The position numbers were made by a program, and so were the translations under genes. A stretch of 64,000 nt of DNA from Ralstonia pickettii. GTDB taxonomy: Bacteria > Pseudomonadota > Gammaproteobacteria > Burkholderiales > Burkholderiaceae. The stretch's first letter is position 1; each line of letters begins with the position of its first letter. Shown here piece by piece: positions 58,579 through 64,000 of this stretch. The DNA is taken from contig NZ_MCGB01000097.1 in assembly GCF_001699815.1 (NCBI RefSeq), forward strand, positions 1-64,000, written 5' to 3'. Below the pieces are notes generated by a model, which was not told the DNA's origin, searched no databases, and saw nothing but the letters and a program-made list of their open reading frames with translations.

Positions 58579-59268
58579 CAAGCAAATCAAGTGGATGGGG
58601 CCGGAGAGTGAGGCCACCGGACACCGCGATACCAAAACGATCAGCGCGCTGGCTGTGAAGCTAGACCGCAGTGCGTACAAATCCGAAGCCGAACACCGAA
58701 CAGTGTTTGTGGATGGAACGCGATAAGACGCACCCGTTCAGCCAGAGGGCTGGGCACGAATCACAAGGCCCGATACACAGCGGCGGAGATGGTTCGGCTT
58801 GTGGGTGGGATACGAGAGCGACCCGAGCAAGGGTGACCGCACGTATCTGAACGTGACGACCGGTAGGCGCAGCCGGCACCAGAAATGCGCAAGGAGAATC
58901 TCACACCAGGGCAAAAGCCTGTGGGCGAGTGAAGGCCGCGGAGTCGCGTGCCTTGCTCGTGTCGGCAGGAAGGCGTCGCAAGATGCCGGCCGGTGTGTAG
59001 GCCGCGAAGCGGTGAGTCAGCGCGCAAGCGCAGGCTCGCTGCAGGACGGACAGTCAGAACGCATTGCTTCCATGCGTCGGGCTGATCGATTGGAATCGCT
59101 AAAGGCGGGGAAGTTGGGCCTGGCCGGGGGAACCGGCAGCCGACCGTGGTGGGTCGGGTAAAGGGGAAGCCAGCACGGGGGTGCGGATTCCGTGAGTGCG
59201 GCGCGGTTGCCGGCGGGGAAACCTGCGTCGAGGACGTGCGCGCTGCGCAACCAATACTCGGAGTCACG
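58579..59268. other. Long non-coding, hairpin-rich stretch upstream of the second recombinase
   Basis: Nearly 700 bases with no convincing protein. The open frames (for example 58799-59161 plus, 58761-59291 minus) are Arg/Ser-rich and lack a ribosome-binding site. Several GC-rich hairpins are visible, among them gccgg-gggaa-ccggc (59123-59137) and ccgacc-gtggtg-ggtcgg (59140-59157). It may be a structured RNA, the recombinase attachment region, or decayed DNA. Confidence 0.45.
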
Positions 59269-60456
59269 GTGCAGACGCGCATCAATCTCAAGCCGATCCT
59301 GGCGAACTACTCGCTGCCGGAACGGTTCAAGTCGGAATTCGCGGTCTTGGCGGGCGAGAACCTGCACAAGCCGCACAGCCAGACCCGCGTCAGCGGTCGC
59401 GCGCTGTCGTCGATCTCGCAGAAACAGCGCGCGCAGATGTTGCTCAGTCTCGCAGTGGAGCTGCGTGAGGGCGGCTTCACCATCATGTCGCCCTACAACC
59501 TGGCGGAGAAGCACCTGCGATGGTTGGTGCAGCGTTGGGTGACAGAACGAAACCTCGCGGTGGGCAGCGTTGAACTGCGCCTCTCACACCTGCGCGCGCT
59601 GTGCTCGTGGATGGGCAAGACCAACATGGTGGGCGGCATCGATGACTACGTGGAGAGGCCGGCAGGCTACACGCGCAGCTACGCCGCCGAGACCGACCGT
59701 TCTTGGGACGGCAACAACATCGACGCGCTAGCCAAGATCGAGGAGATCGCCCAGACGGATGCCCACGTCGCAATTCAACTGAAGCTTGAGGCAGCGTTCG
59801 GGTTGCGCGCGAAGGAAAGCTGGCGACTGCGCCCAGCGCGCGACCTACTTCCATCGGGCTATCTGCACGTGCAGGACGGCACCAAGGGAGGCCGGCCGCG
59901 ACAGGTGCTGATCGAGTTCGATTGGCAGTACGACCTGCTTGCGGAGGCGGCTGAGTTGGCCGCGTGCACGAATCCCGAACGGGGCTCCCTGATCCCGGCG
60001 ACCTATACGCAGGTGCAGTGGCGCAGGCGCTTCTATACCGTGCTGGAAAAGCACGCCGTGACCAAGCGCGGCGACGGTGTCACCGCCCACGGTCTACGAC
60101 ACCAGTTCCTGCAGCAGATGTACCAACGGCTGACCGGTGAGCAAGCGGCCATCAAGGGGGGCGCACGCGTTCTCGACCGTGAAGCGCACAAGGACGCCAT
60201 GACGCGGGTGGTGGAAGCCGCCGGCCACAGCCGCAAGGAGAAGGCCAACGCCTACCTGTCGACGCATTCCGCGATCGCAGCCCGGAGCCGGCCCGTCGTC
60301 ACACGTGAGATGGCCGTCGCGGCGGTTGCCGCGGCCAATGGGGTCAAGCTGAAGGCGGCAGAGGCCCTGGGCATTTCGCGCCCCGCACTGTATCGCCTGC
60401 TTGCCAAGCCCGCCGAGGCGGGTACTGCGGCCGGCCATCGGCACTTCACGGGATGA
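59269..60456 (+). CDS. Tyrosine recombinase (Integrase_1 type) with C-terminal HTH
   Basis: A 395-residue integrase starting at GTG 59269, with GGAG five bases before. Earlier starts run through non-protein-like sequence. Core-binding helices ~85-135 and a catalytic domain from ~150: Arg in AFGLRAKESWRLRP, Lys in QDGTKGGRPRQVL, then HGLRHQFLQQMY and a C-terminal His/Tyr region (AAGHSRKEKANAYLSTHS). After the catalytic domain a Fis-like helix-turn-helix is attached (NGVKLKAAEALGISRPALYR). The match is to the Integrase_1/Phage_int_SAM_2 type found in Pseudomonas and Ralstonia elements. Confidence 0.82.
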   Translation: MQTRINLKPILANYSLPERFKSEFAVLAGENLHKPHSQTRVSGRALSSISQKQRAQMLLSLAVELREGGFTIMSPYNLAEKHLRWLVQRWVTERNLAVGSVELRLSHLRALCSWMGKTNMVGGIDDYVERPAGYTRSYAAETDRSWDGNNIDALAKIEEIAQTDAHVAIQLKLEAAFGLRAKESWRLRPARDLLPSGYLHVQDGTKGGRPRQVLIEFDWQYDLLAEAAELAACTNPERGSLIPATYTQVQWRRRFYTVLEKHAVTKRGDGVTAHGLRHQFLQQMYQRLTGEQAAIKGGARVLDREAHKDAMTRVVEAAGHSRKEKANAYLSTHSAIAARSRPVVTREMAVAAVAAANGVKLKAAEALGISRPALYRLLAKPAEAGTAAGHRHFTG

Positions 60457-60465
60457 GGTCGTGCG

Positions 60466-61623
60466 ATGACTGAAGATGACGCAATGGCCGATGGCGATTG
60501 GGATACCTACCTGTTTCCAGAGCCAGAGCTGCGGGCGTGCACAGACGAAGAACTGTACACACTCATCCGAGAGAACCTGCCAAACGCGACCGCGGAGACT
60601 GACGGCACCGACCTGTTGACGGACGTGGCCATCGATCACGCTCAAGACCTGATCGAGCAGGCCCGCGATTTGCTGCTGGCTCGTGGGGCTGCTATCTCGC
60701 CGCAATGGCGCGCAGCGCTCCGCTTCCTGCGGTGGCCGCTGAGCCCAGCGGAAGTCACGGCCAACCAAGCTCGGCGGCTTCGCGAGATCGAGGAGGATCG
60801 GCTTCGGCGGGCGCACGCCGCGAAACTCGGGGTGGACATCCTCCAGGCAATTCGGACGGTGATGGACGGCGGCCGGCTACCGCTCTCCCTCTCGTTAGAG
60901 GGGGTGACTGTCAGCATTGGCTGGGGCCTGCGGACATCGGATGGTGAGCGCAGGAGCATCAGCCCCAGTGGGGCCGAAGTTGTGCGTATGCGGGACGCAC
61001 TTGCCGCAGCGGGGTGCTGCCACTGTCAGATCCACGGCGCGTCCCAAGATGGGATTCCATTCGAGGAGGCGCCTACGCCGGAGTGGTCTCTCAACTTCAG
61101 TGTGCCGACGAATCGTGCCGGGTGGGATCTGCTGAAGCAATGGTGGAAGGAAGGGCGGTTCAGCCACGCGCCACACGTCTGGATGTACCGGCCAGAACTT
61201 GGCGACCCCGAGTTCTTCTGGCACTGGCCACTCGATGCGTGTTGGCCGGGCAGCGCACCTGCGTGGCGGCGCCTGTATGGGCATCTTGGTTACGTCGACC
61301 TCCCTTGGGTGCGCTTTCATCGTCGGGTGCACGGCAATTGCTGGGAGCGCGACGAAGTGAGAGTGGAATGGGCTGCAGGAGAGCTCCGGTACATCGAGTG
61401 CGCCGAAGAGGCTGACCGAGAGGCTCAGCGGTTGATCACGTCGGGCGAGATACTCGCCTACAAGATCTCGGCCAGAGCTGCTATGGACGCACATGCCGGT
61501 GCCGGTGCCGGTGCCGGCCCGGCCCCGGTTGTGCGATCGCGACTCGCAGAGCTGCTCGCCCGGGTTTGCGGAATGCTTGGGCGTTCGTGCTCATCGGGCG
61601 CGGCCGACCCAACGAAGAACTGA
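60466..61623 (+). CDS. Hypothetical protein after the recombinase
   Basis: A 385-residue protein starting MTEDDAMADGDWDTYLFPEP. The N-terminal third is acidic and helical; the centre is beta-rich and Trp-rich (SIGWGLRTSDGERR; FSHAPHVWMYRPELGDPEFFW; LPWVRFHRRVHGNCW). An Ala-Gly repeat (GAGAGAGPAP, from ggtgcc repeats near 61490-61520) precedes a basic tail. Unrecognised. Only nine bases after the integrase stop, so probably in the same transcript. Confidence 0.55.
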   Translation: MTEDDAMADGDWDTYLFPEPELRACTDEELYTLIRENLPNATAETDGTDLLTDVAIDHAQDLIEQARDLLLARGAAISPQWRAALRFLRWPLSPAEVTANQARRLREIEEDRLRRAHAAKLGVDILQAIRTVMDGGRLPLSLSLEGVTVSIGWGLRTSDGERRSISPSGAEVVRMRDALAAAGCCHCQIHGASQDGIPFEEAPTPEWSLNFSVPTNRAGWDLLKQWWKEGRFSHAPHVWMYRPELGDPEFFWHWPLDACWPGSAPAWRRLYGHLGYVDLPWVRFHRRVHGNCWERDEVRVEWAAGELRYIECAEEADREAQRLITSGEILAYKISARAAMDAHAGAGAGAGPAPVVRSRLAELLARVCGMLGRSCSSGAADPTKN

Positions 61624-61655
61624 TCGCGCGCTAGACGCGTTCAGGACAAATAACG

Positions 61656-61684
61656 CAAAAGCCGCCAACGGTGTGGCGGCTTTT
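61656..61684. terminator. Bidirectional terminator
   Basis: aaaa-gccgcc-aacggtgt-ggcggc-tttt, between the plus-strand 385-aa gene and the minus-strand 40-aa gene. Confidence 0.85.
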
Positions 61685-61702
61685 GCGGGATTGGTCGGCG
61701 GG

Positions 61703-61825
61703 TTAGAACGGCGGGCTGGTCCCGGCGATGTAGGAAAGGTACAGCGCGACGGCCACAGCGATCAGCCAGAAGCTGACACGACGGCCCAGGGTTTGGGGAG
61801 ATCCGTACGGTTGTTGGGCTTTCAT
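61703..61825 (-). CDS. Very small membrane protein (40 aa)
   Basis: Starts MKAQQPYGSPQTLGRRVSFW at 61825 with GGAGG eight bases upstream. One transmembrane helix (VSFWLIAVAVALYLSYIAG) fills the C-terminal half. It has its own terminator and good ribosome-binding site, like the 45-aa protein at 56430. No known function. Upstream in-frame sequence overlaps the nuclease gene and is not credible. Confidence 0.65.
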   Translation of the reverse strand: MKAQQPYGSPQTLGRRVSFWLIAVAVALYLSYIAGTSPPF

Positions 61826-61850
61826 GGGATGCCTCCATTTAGATTCCATC

Positions 61851-62768
61851 TTAGCGAACGGCGGCGCTGATTGCGCGGGCCAGCCGCCATACGTTGGGAA
61901 CGCGGGCCACGGCAGTCGGTCCGACATCTTCCACCTCCGCTGCCGGCGCGCGGCTCAAGAGATCGTTGAGGGTGGTCTGCCGACCAGCCTTCTCGTGCGG
62001 ATGCGGGGTGGGCGGCGGCAACTCCATCGCCTGATCGCGCGTCGCGGCCGGCAGCCGGGGGAACGGGTCGACGCCGGTGAATTGTGCGAGTTTGGCGATG
62101 CTGACCACCGCATATTTCGGCGTGGCATCGTTGGGTGCGATGTAGGCTGCTGCGCCGACGCCCGGGACGTAGATCGCTTTCCACAGATAGTCGGGTACCC
62201 GTACATGTTCGTTGAGGTAACGGGCCTTGCCGTCCGTGAATGCTGGGCCGGTCACCACGTAGGCTTCGCCGGTCTGCCGTACCAGGCGGCGGGTCGACGT
62301 CTCCAGGTGGCTCCACATGCGGCGGTTGCTGACCGAGTTCTGCGGGACGACGTTGGCCAAGCTGAAACTTTCCTGTTGCGATGCCAGGTCGCCGAAGTCC
62401 CCGCTTGGCGACATGTGGCCACGGTCAATCTGGACGTGCGAGCTACCGTGGTAGTCCTGCAGGGTGGCGCGGGCGGTTGCCGGCAAAGACGTCTCTTCGA
62501 AGAAATCGCTTTCGCGCGGCAGCTCACGCGCCTGGTTCACCGCCTGCGCGGTCAGGTGTTCGGCTGACCACAGCGGTGTCCGGGTCGCCGAGGACACGAG
62601 CACCGCGTAGGCGCGGTAGCAGAGCAGGTGGCTGGCGCCAGCGTGCTTGCTGGACAGCACCTTCGGTTGCGCGCCGTCCGCGACCGATGCGCCGCAGTGA
62701 TCGGGAGAGGCGCCGGCGACCTGGAGGAATGCAGAGAGGGCAACGAAGAGCAGGGTTTTTTTGAGCAC
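61851..62768 (-). CDS. nuc: Secreted DNA/RNA non-specific endonuclease (NUC1 family)
   Basis: A 305-residue protein starting at GTG 62768 with a signal peptide (MLKKTLLFVALSAFLQVAGA when initiated with Met). The beta-beta-alpha-Me motif is present: catalytic His in DRGHMSPSGDF near residue 120, and the metal Asn in NVVPQNSVSNRRMW near 147. The C-terminal ~60 residues are a Pro-rich tail absent from minimal members. Exported NUC1 nucleases occur on IncN-like plasmids (nuc) and degrade extracellular or periplasmic DNA. The role in transfer is not known. Confidence 0.88.
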   Translation of the reverse strand: MLKKTLLFVALSAFLQVAGASPDHCGASVADGAQPKVLSSKHAGASHLLCYRAYAVLVSSATRTPLWSAEHLTAQAVNQARELPRESDFFEETSLPATARATLQDYHGSSHVQIDRGHMSPSGDFGDLASQQESFSLANVVPQNSVSNRRMWSHLETSTRRLVRQTGEAYVVTGPAFTDGKARYLNEHVRVPDYLWKAIYVPGVGAAAYIAPNDATPKYAVVSIAKLAQFTGVDPFPRLPAATRDQAMELPPPTPHPHEKAGRQTTLNDLLSRAPAAEVEDVGPTAVARVPNVWRLARAISAAVR

Positions 62769-63009
62769 GGCAGTTGGGATCCGGGTTGACCTAGATCCAT
62801 CGTGCCTTGTAACGGGCAATGTCAAGTACCCGAAAGCGAGAGCTTCTGCGGGCCGATTTGCGTGAAGGGTTTGGGAGTGCTGGGCACGGAACGAGATCCG
62901 GCCGGCCAAAGCATGGCCGTTACCGCACGGTCATCTACCGCGCGTCGACGCCATCGTCAGTTGGAAGGTCAGCGCCTCGCCGATCGCGCGATCATGGTGG
63001 CGAGGGGCG

Positions 63010-63582
63010 CTAGTCGAGCTGAGGCTCCAGGGCATCCACCGCACGCGCGACGAATACGTCCATGCGCGCGAAGGCATTTTCTTCGCCTTCAACCAGTTCG
63101 GCGTCGAACGCGTCGAGTGGTTCGAAGCGGATCCAGGGACGGCCATCGACGTAGATGACCTTGGCCAATCGCACGAGCTTGCGATACCGGCCGGCGTCTT
63201 CAAGGACGGTGGCCATTGGTACTTCCGCGGCGGCGGGGGAAGCGGGCCTGCTGAGCTGGGCGGCCATTGCCGCGAATATCGGTCCGCGGGTTTCCCAATC
63301 CATGGCATTGCGGGCGATCGCGTCCAGCAGCATTGGGATGTCCACCGGCGTCAATTGGCGACGCGCGATCGAGGCCAGCTCGTGTTGATCGGTTGGGCGA
63401 TACTCGACGCGTCGGTTCCAGATCAAAGCCAGCTCGTCGTAGGCCGCTTCTTTGGAGGTTCCGATTTGCACGGGCGGCGTGCCAATGCCGCACTGTGTAC
63501 ACACAATGACGGCCTCCTTTCGGCCAGCGAAGAACCTGGCCCGTCCGCCGCAGTGACCACAGCCGATCAGATCGTCAAACAT
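63010..63582 (-). CDS. Lar-like zinc-ribbon protein (restriction alleviation type)
   Basis: A 190-residue protein. The N-terminal ~60 residues, CGHCGGRARFF...VCTQCGIGTPP...EAAYDELALIWNRRV, match Lar-family restriction-alleviation proteins: two Cys pairs and a final A-x-x-x-WNRR. Residues ~65-190 are an additional helical/alpha-beta domain (RKLVRLAKVIYVDGRPWIRF). Lar (RalR region of Rac) modulates type I restriction. Here it would fit an anti-restriction function of a mobile plasmid, but many Lar-like proteins are untested. Confidence 0.65.
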   Translation of the reverse strand: MFDDLIGCGHCGGRARFFAGRKEAVIVCTQCGIGTPPVQIGTSKEAAYDELALIWNRRVEYRPTDQHELASIARRQLTPVDIPMLLDAIARNAMDWETRGPIFAAMAAQLSRPASPAAAEVPMATVLEDAGRYRKLVRLAKVIYVDGRPWIRFEPLDAFDAELVEGEENAFARMDVFVARAVDALEPQLD

Positions 63583-63662
63583 ACCGTTGGGTCTCGATGA
63601 TTGGATTTTAAGTCCGGATTATGCCTGTCGCCGAGTTTGTTGAACCACCACTGCAGACGGGT

Positions 63663-63905
63663 TTATGTTGCAGCGGCTCCAAAATATGCGTGAGACGTCG
63701 CCAAAATCCTGATGGCGGCGCTTTCCATGAAGCCTTGGATGATGGCTTCAGCCTCGGCGCGGGCGCGGCCGAACGCCCAGAACTCGTGCAGCCAGTGGCC
63801 TCCTGGGCTGTCTGGCCCCTGCTGGAGGCCGATGGACAGGGCGCCGCGCACGGCGATGATCGTTTCAGGGTGGGGAAATTCGGAGGAGAGATCTGCTGGG
63901 GGCAT
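63663..63905 (-). CDS. Small hypothetical protein (80 aa)
   Basis: An 80-residue protein starting MPPADLSSEFPHPETIIAVR with a final helix (AEAEAIIQGFMESAAIRIL). The codon pattern resembles its neighbours, but no ribosome-binding site stands out and no family is recognised. The ~95 bases after it to the window end contain no recognisable feature. Confidence 0.4.
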   Translation of the reverse strand: MPPADLSSEFPHPETIIAVRGALSIGLQQGPDSPGGHWLHEFWAFGRARAEAEAIIQGFMESAAIRILATSHAYFGAAAT

Positions 63906-64000
63906 GTACTACGTTATTTGGTAAAGGCCAACTTCCTCACTGCGCTTTTGAGGAATGGCTGGAGATAATGCGGAGAATAGCTGGGCGGCACCAGAATGTA

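Noticed and set aside
58799-59161. A 120-codon plus-strand frame in the non-coding block before the second recombinase
   Set aside because: Arg/Ser/Gly-rich, no ribosome-binding site, and no recognisable motif; treated as non-coding.

Overview
The window is a large piece of a conjugative plasmid, or less likely an integrative conjugative element, from a beta-proteobacterium of the Burkholderiales (Ralstonia/Cupriavidus/Burkholderia-like). Support for this: high GC, an HU protein with the Lys/Ala-rich N-terminal extension common in that order, an iteron-controlled Rep_3 initiator, two partition systems, and a complete Trb-type secretion system joined to an R64-like type IVb pilus cluster. No rRNA, tRNA or core metabolic gene is present.

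Layout. 0-4.6 kb: end of an IS256-like element, a KfrA-like protein with a short N-terminus, a TraB/GumN-type protein, unknowns and an HU protein. 4.6-10.0 kb: a minus-strand block that looks like a defence island (ART-like protein with a probable frameshift, zinc-ribbon protein, Mrr-type nuclease, DUF5677 protein, 61-aa protein, GNAT protein). 10.0-17.1 kb: a large tyrosine recombinase, five parS-like sites, parA-parB, an iteron array and repA. The recombinase-parABS segment lies between two copies of an att-like repeat. 17.1-31.5 kb (minus strand): a UvrD-like helicase, small transfer genes, a FlhD homologue, DUF4400, the coupling protein, a MobH-like protein and trbL-J-E-D-C-B. 31.9-34.7 kb (plus strand): trbF-G-I. 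34.7-47.1 kb: two lytic transglycosylases and the type IVb pilus genes (pilN, P, O, Q, R, S, M-like, V). 47.2-51.8 kb (minus strand): a CAP lipoprotein, a small lipoprotein, a membrane zinc-ribbon protein, a FlhD-FlhD-FlhC-like fusion and a coiled-coil DUF3102-like protein. 52.5-56.4 kb (plus strand): a leading-region-like block with ssb, a Toprim primase and several long hairpins between genes. 56.4-58.4 kb: an actin-type ParM partition locus with three 39-bp hairpin repeats at exact 73-bp spacing. 58.4-64 kb: a non-coding hairpin-rich stretch, a second tyrosine recombinase, a secreted DNA/RNA nuclease, a Lar-like zinc-ribbon protein and small proteins.

How it fits together. RepA would bind the iterons and a 16-bp inverted repeat at its own promoter. 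ParAB-parS and ParM would provide stable inheritance. The Trb channel, coupling protein and MobH-like protein would move DNA, with the type IVb pilus presumably promoting mating-pair formation in liquid. FlhD/FlhC-type regulators, by analogy with SetDC of SXT and AcaDC of IncA/C, are good candidates for the master switch of transfer. Ssb, primase, the Lar-like protein and the nuclease fit establishment or entry roles. Product calls rest on reading motifs by eye; no database search was run.
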